A stretch of DNA of 42,440 nt from Calidithermus chliarophilus DSM 9957. Its GTDB lineage: Bacteria; Deinococcota; Deinococci; Deinococcales; Thermaceae. Positions 25,721 to 33,328 of the stretch are shown in pieces. Location of the stretch: contig NZ_KE387023.1 in assembly GCF_000430045.1 (NCBI RefSeq), positions 930,038 through 972,477 of the forward strand, given 5' to 3'. The position numbers and the translations under genes were made by a program. The notes beneath the pieces are model-generated. The model was given only the letters and a program-made list of their open reading frames with translations. It did not search any database and was not told the origin of the DNA. How positions within the stretch are numbered: the stretch's first letter is position 1; every line of letters starts with the position of its first letter.

Positions 25721-27241
25721 ATGAAAGCAAAGGCTTTACTGCTGGCAGTGGCGATGACGGCATTGGCCGCGTGCGGGACGCAACAGGCGCCGCAAAGCGG
25801 CGGGGTGGGACCACAGACGAACTCGGGACCGCGGGTGGACCCGATCTTCGTCGCTGGCAACCCGACCTGTCAGGACCTCGGCTATACCTACGAATTCAAG
25901 CTCGACCTCGACCCTGCTTCGGGCGAGTACACCGACGCGGCGACGGGCGTCAAGGTGACGATCACGAACAACGTCGCAGGTGACGGGGTTCTCGACGCCT
26001 GGTCGGCAACTTTCGAAGGAAATCCCTTCGGGATCGACGCCGTGATCATGAAGGGTGGGCCTGGCGCCAACGTTTACGTCTACAACCCGGAAGCCACGGC
26101 CGATGGCAACCTCGTGACTCCCACCAACCCCAGCAACGGGAAGCCCTACGGCATCTCCCACGTCAGCTTCTGCTTCGACTTCAACGTCATCGTCACCAAG
26201 ACCGCCGACCCCTCGCTGAAGCGCACCTGGACCTGGAACATCGAGAAGAAGGCCGACCAGAGCAGCCTGACGCTCTCGGCAGGGCAGTCCTTCATCGTCA
26301 ACTACACGGTGAAGGTGAGCGCCACCTCCACGGACAGCGACTGGAAAGTCGGCGGGGAGATCAAGGTCAAGAACCCGGACCCCAACTACGCCGCCACCCT
26401 CACCAGCGTCACCGACGTGATCTCGAAGGCCGGCGACCCCGACGTTGTCGCTACCGTGAACTGCGGGGTGACTTTCCCCTATAACCTCCCCTCCGGGCAG
26501 ACCCTCACCTGCACCTACACGGCCAGCCTCCCCAACGGCGACACCCGGACCAACACCGCCACCGCCGCCACCGCCGGCAAGGTCGAGGGCGGTTCGGGCA
26601 CGGCCACGGTGGACTTCAGCAAGGCCACCATCACCCAGGTGGACGACAAGGCGGACGTCACCGACAGCCTGCAGGGCAACCTCGGCACCGCGAGCGCCCC
26701 GGGCACCACCTTCACCTACAGCCGGACCCTCAAGTACGACGCCTGCGGGCAGTACACCTACGGCAACACCGCCTCGCTCACCACCAACACCACCGGGGCG
26801 ACCGGCTCCTCGTCGTGGTCGGTCGCGGTGAACGTGCCCTGCGCCACCGGCTGCACCCTCACCCCCGGCTACTGGAAGACCCACTCCAAGTACGGCCCCG
26901 CGCCCTACGACGACACCTGGGCCCAGGTCGGCGAAGACGCGGCCTTCTTCCTGAGCGGCCAGACGTACTACCAGGTGCTGTGGACCCCGCCCGGCGGCAA
27001 CGCCTACTACATCCTGGCCCACGCCTACATCGCCGCCCGGCTCAACCAGCTCGGCGGTGCCGACTTCACCGCGGCCCAGGCCGCCTTCAACTCGGCCACC
27101 GCGCTGTTCGGTACGTACACCCCGGCGCAGGTGGCGGCCATGAAGGGCAGCAGCACCGTGCGCCAGCAGTTCATCAGCCTGGCGGCCACGCTCGACAACT
27201 ACAACAACGGCCTCATCGGCCCCGGCCACTGCAGCGAGTGA
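25721..27241 (+). CDS. Surface lipoprotein with C-terminal GYWKTH-type domain
   Basis: A 506-residue exported protein of unknown function. The lipobox is LAAC with Cys18 and the signal is MKAKALLLAVAMTALAAC. The middle (about 150-370) looks like secreted beta-sandwich repeats: WTWNIEKKADQSSLTLSAGQ, then several stretches rich in Thr, Ser, Asn and Val. The C-terminal 125 residues open with CTLTPGYWKTHS, a motif recurrent in secreted bacterial proteins, and contain paired cysteines. The chosen start is ATG 25721, which places the signal peptide at the N-terminus; AAGGAA lies about 15 bases upstream, a weak site. It stands alone after an AT-rich leader. A structural or adhesive surface role is a guess. 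Confidence 0.8.
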   Translation: MKAKALLLAVAMTALAACGTQQAPQSGGVGPQTNSGPRVDPIFVAGNPTCQDLGYTYEFKLDLDPASGEYTDAATGVKVTITNNVAGDGVLDAWSATFEGNPFGIDAVIMKGGPGANVYVYNPEATADGNLVTPTNPSNGKPYGISHVSFCFDFNVIVTKTADPSLKRTWTWNIEKKADQSSLTLSAGQSFIVNYTVKVSATSTDSDWKVGGEIKVKNPDPNYAATLTSVTDVISKAGDPDVVATVNCGVTFPYNLPSGQTLTCTYTASLPNGDTRTNTATAATAGKVEGGSGTATVDFSKATITQVDDKADVTDSLQGNLGTASAPGTTFTYSRTLKYDACGQYTYGNTASLTTNTTGATGSSSWSVAVNVPCATGCTLTPGYWKTHSKYGPAPYDDTWAQVGEDAAFFLSGQTYYQVLWTPPGGNAYYILAHAYIAARLNQLGGADFTAAQAAFNSATALFGTYTPAQVAAMKGSSTVRQQFISLAATLDNYNNGLIGPGHCSE

Positions 27242-27318
27242 CCGGCGGACAGTCCCCGGGACCCGGCCAGGCCGGGTCCCGGCTTGGCATTCGCCCGCCG
27301 CCGGGGGACAATCAGGCC

Positions 27319-27816
27319 ATGGGCGTTCGCAAGGTGGAGCAGATCAGCGGGCGGGTGGGCGGAGAGGCGGCCGGGTTCGACCTCGAGCTCACCTGGGACG
27401 GCACGCGCCTGAAGGGCCGCGTCGGCGGCGCGGTGGTGGGCAAGGACGTAAACCTCAGCCTGCACAGCGGCTTCGTCACCGGGCGGGTGGGGGGCAGCCT
27501 CGAGGGCTTCGACGTGGCCGGAAGCCTTCAGCCCCACGCGGTCGAGGTGCGCTTCGGCGGCAACACCCTGGGGCAGGACCTCAGGCTCGAGCTGTCGCGG
27601 GGCCAGGTTCGCGGGCGGCTCGGGGGCAGCCTGATCGGCAACGACGTCGCCCTCGAGCACTCCGGCGAGCAGCTCAGCGGGCGCATCGGCGGCCGCAGGG
27701 ACGGCAAGGACGTGCGCCTGAGCACCCAGGCCCCGCCGGAGGTGGCGGCGTTGGCGGCGGCCATCGCCTTCCAGTTGTTCGAGGAGTCGGCGGCGGGGGC
27801 GGGCTCGAGCGGCTAG
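27319..27816 (+). CDS. Protein of six 22-residue GRVGG repeats, function unknown
   Basis: A 165-residue protein I do not recognise. After seven residues (MGVRKVE) it consists of six consecutive units of exactly 22 residues (8-139), each with the pattern GRΦGGxxxGxDΦxL, where Φ is Val, Leu, Ile or Phe; unit 4 has VRFGG instead. A 26-residue tail follows, partly helical (AALAAAIAFQLFEE) and ending in Ser/Gly. There is no signal peptide. Regular short glycine- and strand-rich repeats suggest a beta-solenoid or stacked beta-hairpins; this is inference. The chosen ATG gives an intact first repeat. A decayed relative of the last unit lies at 29549-29641. Confidence 0.75.
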   Translation: MGVRKVEQISGRVGGEAAGFDLELTWDGTRLKGRVGGAVVGKDVNLSLHSGFVTGRVGGSLEGFDVAGSLQPHAVEVRFGGNTLGQDLRLELSRGQVRGRLGGSLIGNDVALEHSGEQLSGRIGGRRDGKDVRLSTQAPPEVAALAAAIAFQLFEESAAGAGSSG

Positions 27817-27865
27817 CCTCTGCCCCCTCGAGGACGAGCCGGAACGCGGCATGACCTAAGCCGGC

Positions 27866-27908
27866 TTGACAAATGACCAGCGGTCAGTAAATATATGACC
27901 TGTGGTCA
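27866..27908 (+). promoter_or_regulatory. tetR promoter with two identical-pattern operators
   Basis: TTGACA at 27866-27871 is followed 16 bases later by TAAATA. Two palindromes of the form TGACCnnnGGTCA lie at 27874-27886 and 27896-27908, 22 bases apart (about two helical turns). The first sits between -35 and -10, and the second covers the GTG start codon. This arrangement strongly suggests autorepression by the TetR protein encoded next. Confidence 0.8.
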
Positions 27909-28573
27909 GTAAGCTTCGTGCCCGTAAACAGCAGGACAAAGAAGCCCGCCGGGAGCAGATCCTGGCGGGAGCGCTCGAGCTCTCGCAGCAGGTCGGCTTC
28001 GCCGAGTTCACCATGACCGCGCTGGCCGCGCGGCTAGGGCTGGCCAAGGGAACCCTCTACCTCTACTTCCAGACCAAGGAAGAGCTCTTTCTCACCCTCT
28101 ACGAGCGGCTGCTGGGGGAGTGGTTCGACGCGCTGGAGGCCGAGCTGAACGCCGAGGGGGCTTGGGACTCCATCCGGATGGCGTGGGTGCTGCGCCAGAC
28201 CCTCGAGTCCCGCCCCCAGCTCACCCGGCTGCTGGTGCTGGTGGAGGGCATCCTCGAGCACAACATCAGCCTCGAGCGGGCCCGGCAGTACAAGGGCTGG
28301 CTGGCCCAGCGGGTGCAGCAGGCCGGCGCCCTGATCGAGCGACGGCTGGCGTACCTGAGCGCGGGGGAGGGCACGAGGGCACTGGTCTTCACCCAGGCCC
28401 TGGTGGCTGGGCTGCACCAGATGAGCCACCCGGCGCCGGTGGTGGCGCAGGTGCTGGCCCAGCCGGAGTTCGCCGCGCTGCGGGTGGAGTTTGGCCCCGC
28501 GCTCGAGCGGGCCCTGGAAGCTTTGCTGCGGGGGCTCAAGCCCCGCCTCTCCCGAAGCGCCGAGATCGGCTGA
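27902..28573 (+). CDS. TetR-family transcriptional repressor
   Basis: A 223-residue regulator. The DNA-binding N-terminus has RREQILAGALELSQQVGFAE followed by the helix-turn-helix MTALAARLGLAKGTLYLYF. The C-terminal ligand domain is variable and gives no substrate clue. The start is GTG 27902, only about 8 bases after the -10 box, so the message is probably leaderless, in keeping with Deinococcota promoters. The start lies inside the second operator. It is followed 27 bases later by the short-chain dehydrogenase gene, its likely target. Confidence 0.9.
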   Translation: MVSKLRARKQQDKEARREQILAGALELSQQVGFAEFTMTALAARLGLAKGTLYLYFQTKEELFLTLYERLLGEWFDALEAELNAEGAWDSIRMAWVLRQTLESRPQLTRLLVLVEGILEHNISLERARQYKGWLAQRVQQAGALIERRLAYLSAGEGTRALVFTQALVAGLHQMSHPAPVVAQVLAQPEFAALRVEFGPALERALEALLRGLKPRLSRSAEIG

Positions 28574-28600
28574 AGGCGCGGGAGCAAGGAGAACCTAACG

Positions 28601-29401
28601 ATGAACGGCAACACCAAGAAAACCGCGTTGATCACGGGGGCTTCCGGGGGCATCGGGGAGGCGCTGGCCCGCGAGCTGGCCCCCAAGGGCTACGACCTGA
28701 TCCTGGTGGCCCGCAGCGCCGGCAAGCTCGAGGTACTAGGGCGAGAGCTCGCCCAGAAGCACGGCATCACCTGTCACGCCCTGGCGGTGGATCTCGCCAC
28801 CCCCCAGGCCGCCGGCGAGGTGGTGAAGGGGCTGGGGGCCAGGGGCCTGCAAGTGGACGTGCTGGTCAACAACGCCGGGTTCGCCGACTTCGGCGACTTC
28901 GCCCACTCCGACCCGCTCAAGCAGCAGCAGATGATCCAGCTCAACGTGGGCACCCTCACCCTCCTGACCCGCGCCCTGCTGCCGCAGATGCTCGAGCGCC
29001 GCTGGGGCCGGGTTCTCAACGTGGCCTCCACCGCCGCCTTCATGCCCGGCCCCCTGATGTCGGTCTACTACGCCAGCAAAGCCTACGTGCTCTCCTTTTC
29101 CGAGGCCATCGCCGAGGAGCTCGAGGGCAGCGGGGTCAGCGTCACCGCGCTGTGCCCCGGCCCGGTGGAGACCGGTTTTCAGAGCCGCGCCGAGATGCAG
29201 GGCTCCAAGCTGTTGCGCCAGCGCTTCAACCCCCTGATGGACGCGGCCACCGTGGCCAGGGAGGCGGTGGCGGCGATGGAGCGCGGCCAGCGGGTGCTGA
29301 TCCCGGGCCTGATGAACCAGCTCCAGGCCCTCGCCCCCCGCTTTCTGCCCCGCGGCCTGATGCCCAGCTTCGTCAAGAACGCCCAGGCCCGCTCGCAGTA
29401 G
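28601..29401 (+). CDS. Short-chain dehydrogenase/reductase (SDR)
   Basis: A 266-residue classical SDR. It carries the Rossmann nucleotide motif TGASGGIG near residue 12, LVNNAG, catalytic Ser in NVASTAAF, and the Tyr156/Lys160 pair in YYASK, followed by CPGPVETGF. It probably oxidises or reduces a carbonyl or hydroxyl group with NAD(P)(H). The substrate is unknown; LVARSAGKL after the second strand fits NADP(H) preference. AAGGAG lies 11 bases before the ATG. Cotranscription with tetR is likely. Confidence 0.9.
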   Translation: MNGNTKKTALITGASGGIGEALARELAPKGYDLILVARSAGKLEVLGRELAQKHGITCHALAVDLATPQAAGEVVKGLGARGLQVDVLVNNAGFADFGDFAHSDPLKQQQMIQLNVGTLTLLTRALLPQMLERRWGRVLNVASTAAFMPGPLMSVYYASKAYVLSFSEAIAEELEGSGVSVTALCPGPVETGFQSRAEMQGSKLLRQRFNPLMDAATVAREAVAAMERGQRVLIPGLMNQLQALAPRFLPRGLMPSFVKNAQARSQ

Positions 29402-29405
29402 GTGG

Positions 29406-29438
29406 CTCCAGGGTGAGGCGGTAAGGCTCACCCCGACC
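29406..29438. repeat. Dispersed inverted repeat, second copy
   Basis: CTCCAGGGTGA and TCACCCCGACC bracket an 11-base middle, as they bracket a 12-base middle near 25110-25143. It follows the SDR stop by a few bases and can fold as a hairpin (GGGTGAG with CTCACCC). Confidence 0.6.
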
Positions 29439-29548
29439 CAAGGGAGTAGGGGAGCGCCATAGTGGGTTGGCCTTTCGCGGATTCCAGTTCGCGGTGTTCG
29501 CGGGGCTGGCGCCGACGGATCGGGCTGACCCGCTGCTCCCGACCTCCG

Positions 29549-29641
29549 GAACTCGCCCAGGGCCAGCTCGAGGGCCGCCTCGGCAGGAGCCTCATCGGCG
29601 ACGACGTGCGCCTCGACAGCGCGGCCCCCCCGGCGCTAGCG
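29549..29641 (+). pseudogene. Remnant of a 22-residue-repeat protein gene
   Basis: In one frame this stretch encodes one complete 22-residue unit (QLEGRLGRSLIGDDVRLDS plus AAP) and the first residues of the tail, PALA. It matches the last unit and tail start of the intact repeat protein at 27319 (QLSGRIGG...GKDVRL...AP, PEVAAL). Upstream there is no recognisable remainder, and the frame runs into the oppositely oriented ABC permease gene, which ends at 29636. It appears to be the 3' end of a deleted paralogue. Confidence 0.65.
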
Positions 29642-30523
29642 CCGGCGCATCCGGCTCATGGCAGCCGTAGCCAGCAGGGTGGTCAGCACGGGGGCGATCC
29701 CCACCACGGCCAGGTCGGCGGCCATGGGGAGCTGCTGGTAGTGGAGGCTCACCGCGCGCAGCAGGTCGAGGAAGTAGGTCACGGGGTTGAGGTAGACCAG
29801 CACCTGCAGCCACAGCGGTAGCTGCACCACCCACCCCCCGCCGATGGCGTTGATGCCCAGGCGGTTGAGCTCGTCGCGCAGGGCGTCGGGCAGGTCCAAA
29901 AACCCCACCCCGCCGATGATGCCCTTGAGGGGGAAGATCGAGCCCGACAGGAAGTACAGCGGCTGGATCACCCCGTTGGAGATGCTGCCGAAGCCCTCGA
30001 AGGTCGCCATGCGCGAGGCCAGGAACATCCCGAAGCCGGTGACGGTGAGGCCCAGCAGGGCCATCACCCCCCACGCCAGCAGCAGCCCGCCCAGGCCCGG
30101 GTTCACCCCGATGAGGGGGGCGAAGAGCAGGGGGATGGAGCCCTGGAGCACCGCCACGCTGGCCCCGCCCAGCAGCTTGCCCAGCGCCACCGAGAACATG
30201 GGGGCGGGGGAGACGAGCACCTCCCGCAGCAGCCCCACCTCGCGGTCCCACACCAGTGCCACTGCCGACTGCAGCGCGGCGAAGAGCACGTTGAGGGTGA
30301 TGACGCCGGGGAAGATGTACTGCGCGTAGGTGTAACCCTCGATGTCGCGGAAGGAGGCCCCCAGGCCGAAGCCCAGGATCACCAGCCACAGCACCGTGCG
30401 GGAGAGGCCGCCGAAGACCTGCGAGCGGTCGCGGGCGTAGCGCAGCAGCTCGCGCCGCCACATCACGCCCACCACCGCCGCGTCGAAGAAGGGGGCCCTG
30501 GGGGCCCGGGCCAGGGCGCTCAC
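29636..30523 (-). CDS. ABC-2 type permease of the PQQ alcohol dehydrogenase system
   Basis: A 295-residue inner-membrane protein of the ABC-2 (export-type) permease family with about six hydrophobic segments. Conserved features include WRRELLRYARDRSQVFG, YIFPGVITLNVLF, the cytoplasmic loop DREVGLLREVLVSPAP and PLYFLSGSIFPL. The start is GTG 30523, overlapping the ATPase stop by four bases (GTGA), which points to translational coupling. Permeases of this kind accompany PQQ-dependent alcohol oxidation genes in Pseudomonas (PedC type). The transported compound is not known; export of a toxic alcohol or aldehyde, or of a cofactor, are both possible. Confidence 0.87.
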   Translation of the reverse strand: MSALARAPRAPFFDAAVVGVMWRRELLRYARDRSQVFGGLSRTVLWLVILGFGLGASFRDIEGYTYAQYIFPGVITLNVLFAALQSAVALVWDREVGLLREVLVSPAPMFSVALGKLLGGASVAVLQGSIPLLFAPLIGVNPGLGGLLLAWGVMALLGLTVTGFGMFLASRMATFEGFGSISNGVIQPLYFLSGSIFPLKGIIGGVGFLDLPDALRDELNRLGINAIGGGWVVQLPLWLQVLVYLNPVTYFLDLLRAVSLHYQQLPMAADLAVVGIAPVLTTLLATAAMSRMRRR

Positions 30524-31323
30524 CGGGTGTGCTCCCCGCCCTTGCGGGCGAAACCCAGCAGGCGGTCGCGGGGGCGGGCCTCCTCGTCGCGCAGCTTGCG
30601 GCCGGTGAGCTCGAGGAAGACCTCCTCGAGGCTGCCCTCGGCCCGGCCCAGCACCTTCAGCTTGAGCGCGGCCGGGGCGCCCTCCGCGATCAGGCGGCCC
30701 TGGTCGAGGATGCCCACCCGGTCGCAGGCCTCGGCCTCCTGCAGGTAGTGGGTGGTCATGAACACCGTCAGGCCCTGCCCGCGCAACCCGTCGATGCGCT
30801 CCCACAGGTGCCGCCGCCCCTGGGGGTCGAGGCCGAGGGTGGGCTCGTCGAGGAAGAGCACCTGCGGCGTGTGCATGAGGGCGCGCGCGAGCTCGAGCCG
30901 CCGCTTCATCCCCCCGGAGAAGGTGCGCACCGGGCGGCGGGCGGCCTCCGCGAGGCTGGCCCACTCCAGCGCCTGGGCGATGGCCGCCTTCAGCCGCGCG
31001 CCCCGGATGCCGTAGAGCACCCCGTGGATCTCGAGGTTCTCCTGCGCGGTGAGGCGCTCGTCGAGCGCGGGCTCCTGGAACACCACGCCGATGGCGGCCC
31101 GCACCGCCGCCGCCTGGCGCACCACGTCGAAGCCGACGACCCGGGCCTCGCCCGAGCTGGGCGGCAGCACCGTGGTGAGCATGTGCACCGCCGTGGACTT
31201 GCCCGCCCCGTTGGGCCCGAGGAGGGCGAAGAGCTCCCCCGCCTCCACGGCGAGGCTGAGGGCGTCCACCGCCACGGCTTCCCCGAAGCGGCGGCTGAGG
31301 TCGTGGCACTCGATGGCGGGCAT
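30520..31323 (-). CDS. ABC-2 type ATPase of the PQQ alcohol dehydrogenase system
   Basis: A 267-residue cytoplasmic ATPase with Walker A GPNGAGKS, Q-loop VFQEPALDERLTA, signature FSGGMKRR, Walker B VLFLDEPTLGLDP and the switch histidine in MTTHYL. The EEVFLELTGR tail is typical of DrrA/CcmA-like exporter ATPases. ATG 31323 lies 2 bases after the upstream gene's stop; GAGG in the upstream coding end is the ribosome site. It pairs with the permease that overlaps its 3' end. Confidence 0.92.
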   Translation of the reverse strand: MPAIECHDLSRRFGEAVAVDALSLAVEAGELFALLGPNGAGKSTAVHMLTTVLPPSSGEARVVGFDVVRQAAAVRAAIGVVFQEPALDERLTAQENLEIHGVLYGIRGARLKAAIAQALEWASLAEAARRPVRTFSGGMKRRLELARALMHTPQVLFLDEPTLGLDPQGRRHLWERIDGLRGQGLTVFMTTHYLQEAEACDRVGILDQGRLIAEGAPAALKLKVLGRAEGSLEEVFLELTGRKLRDEEARPRDRLLGFARKGGEHTR

Positions 31324-31325
31324 GG

Positions 31326-32315
31326 CTACCTCAGGACCCCCCCGGCGGCCTCGAGCGCCCCCAGGGTCTGCTCGCAGGCGGCGCCGACCCGCGCCGTCCC
31401 GCCCGCGCGGATCGCCGCGGGCAGCGAGTCCTGCAGCAGCGCGCCCAGCCGGTCGCCGAGGGCGGGCTCGAGCGCGCCGAGCGGGTCGGCCAGGTGGGCA
31501 CGGTAGTAGAAGCGCGCGGCGGCGGCGTGCTCGAGGGCCAGCCGCCCGGGCCCCGAGCGCGCGGCCTGGCAGGCCTGTTCGGTCTGCCGGCGCACCAGCG
31601 CGACCAGCGGGGGCAGCTCGCGCGGCAGCAGGGGCGTGCGCACCGCGGCCTCCAGGGCGAAGGCGACGTCCAGGCTGGCCCGCTCGGCGTCCTCGGGGTC
31701 GCGGAAACGCGCGGGCGGGGCCGGGGAGGGCAGGAGCGCGGCCAGGGCCTCGAGGCCCTGGGCCACCCGCGGGGTGGCCTCGCGGCCGCGCAGGGAGGGC
31801 TCGAGCCGGCCCCACAGCACCCGCGCCCGCTGCAGGGCGCCCCAGCCCAGCCGGTACGCGCCCTCCTCCCCCTCCGCCGCCTCCTCGTAGCCCTCGGCCG
31901 CCGCCTCGACGAGCTGCGCCAGCAGCGCGGCCTGGAAGGCCGCGTCGGCGCGCAGCTCGCGGGGGATGAGGGCCTGGCGGGCCTGCTCGAGCAGCACCAG
32001 GTTGGCCCCCAGGCTCGCCCGCAGCCGCGCCGCGTCGCGCTGGCGGGCCCACTGCCCCGCCCGGCGCAGGGCCTGCTCGAGCCGGCGGTACAGCCCGGCG
32101 TCGCGCCGCTCCAGGCTCCCCGCGAAGAGCGGCCAGTGCTCGAGCTCGGCGGCCTCGGCCAGCTCGCCGGCGGGCTCCAGGGCCAGCGCCGCGAGGTGGA
32201 GGCCGACCTGCTCGGAGGCCAGGGCGAAGCGCAGGGGCTCGGCCCGCTCGACCAGCAGCGGCCCGGCGGCGTAGGCGGGGGCCAGGAGCAGCGCCAGCAG
32301 GGCCAAAGGCCTCAC
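31326..32315 (-). CDS. Secreted alpha-helical protein of unknown function
   Basis: A 329-residue protein I do not recognise. It has a signal peptide (MRPLALLALLLAPAYA then AGPLL) and is otherwise rich in Ala, Leu, Arg and Glu, so it should be almost all helix, perhaps a helical-repeat or coiled structure. It has no cysteine-pair haem or metal motif and no PQQ-type propeller signature. The start is GTG 32315, overlapping the stop of the beta-propeller gene (GTGA), and its stop is 2 bases from the ATPase start. It is therefore an integral part of the PQQ operon and presumably acts outside the cytoplasm with it. Confidence 0.8.
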   Translation of the reverse strand: MRPLALLALLLAPAYAAGPLLVERAEPLRFALASEQVGLHLAALALEPAGELAEAAELEHWPLFAGSLERRDAGLYRRLEQALRRAGQWARQRDAARLRASLGANLVLLEQARQALIPRELRADAAFQAALLAQLVEAAAEGYEEAAEGEEGAYRLGWGALQRARVLWGRLEPSLRGREATPRVAQGLEALAALLPSPAPPARFRDPEDAERASLDVAFALEAAVRTPLLPRELPPLVALVRRQTEQACQAARSGPGRLALEHAAAARFYYRAHLADPLGALEPALGDRLGALLQDSLPAAIRAGGTARVGAACEQTLGALEAAGGVLR

Positions 32316-33328
32316 TGCACCACCCCGATCACCACCGAGTGGGGGCCCCGCCCCGCGGCCACCTTTTTGACCACGCTCAGGCTGGCGGCGTCGATGACCG
32401 TGACGCTGTCGGAGAGGCCGTCGGCGGTGTAGATCTTCTTGCCGTCGGGGCTCACCGTGACCCCCCAGGGCCGCCGCCCCATGCGCTCCTTGACGGTCTT
32501 GATCAGCTTGTTGGTGGCGGTGTCGATGACGTAGATGGTGCTGGTGCCGCCCCCCGCCGCGAACAGGCGCTTGCCGTCGGGGGAGAGGGCGAGCTCGACG
32601 AGCCTCGAGTCCAGCCCCAGCGCTACGGTCTGGACCACCTGATGGGTCTTGGTGTCCACCACCGAGACCGTGCCGCCGATCTCGGCCGAGACGTAGGCGC
32701 GGCTGCTGTCGGGCGAGAAGACCACGTGGCGCGGCCGGTTGCCCACCAGGAAGTGCTTGACCAGCTTCAGGCCCTTGGCGTCGATCACCGTCACGGTGTG
32801 GCTGGTCTCGCCGGTGACGTAGACGAAGCGGCCGTCGGGGCTCACCGCCACCCCCTCCGGCTCGACCCCGGTGGGGAAGGAGCCCAGCACCTGCTTGGTC
32901 TTGAGGTCGAAGCCGGTGCCCTTGGCCGCGTTCTCGTTGGAGGCCCAGAGCTGGCCGCCGTCGGGGCTTACCGCCACCCGCTCGGGGTTGGTGCCGATGC
33001 GGTACTCCGCCACCACCTTGTTGCTGGCGACGTCGATGGCCACGATCTTGTCGTCGGGGGTCTCGAGGCGGGGCTGGAAGTCGCTGAGGGCCACGTACAC
33101 CGTCCGCCCGTCGGGGCTCACCGCCATGCCCCGCGGGCGCACCTCGCCGGGGCGGCCGGCGACCTGGATGGTGCCGATGACCTGGTCGGTGGCGACGTCG
33201 ATGACCGTGATGCTGGCGCCGTACTCGTTGGACACGTAGGCCCGGTACTTGGCCTGCGGCTGCGCCAGCGAGAAGAGGGCGGGCAGCAGCGCGAGCAGCA
33301 GGGCGAGGGGGGGCAAGGCTTTGGGCAT
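32312..33328 (-). CDS. Secreted YVTN-type beta-propeller of PQQ alcohol catabolism
   Basis: A 338-residue exported propeller. The signal peptide ends near residue 22 (FSLA then QPQAK). The rest holds about seven repeats around SPDGR/SPDGK and Y-V-T/S motifs (YVSNEYGASITVIDV, AVSPDGRFVYVTGETSHTV, AVSPDGKKIYTADGLSDSV). Proteins of this type are regularly encoded beside PQQ-dependent alcohol dehydrogenases; their exact function is not settled. ATG 33328 overlaps the preceding stop by one base (TGATG). Confidence 0.9.
   Translation of the reverse strand: MPKALPPLALLLALLPALFSLAQPQAKYRAYVSNEYGASITVIDVATDQVIGTIQVAGRPGEVRPRGMAVSPDGRTVYVALSDFQPRLETPDDKIVAIDVASNKVVAEYRIGTNPERVAVSPDGGQLWASNENAAKGTGFDLKTKQVLGSFPTGVEPEGVAVSPDGRFVYVTGETSHTVTVIDAKGLKLVKHFLVGNRPRHVVFSPDSSRAYVSAEIGGTVSVVDTKTHQVVQTVALGLDSRLVELALSPDGKRLFAAGGGTSTIYVIDTATNKLIKTVKERMGRRPWGVTVSPDGKKIYTADGLSDSVTVIDAASLSVVKKVAAGRGPHSVVIGVVQ

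Noticed and set aside
29462-29821. A 119-codon gene covering the repeat remnant
   Set aside because: It overlaps the 3' end of the opposite ABC permease gene, has no ribosome site, and only the central 31 codons resemble a real protein; better treated as a pseudogene fragment.
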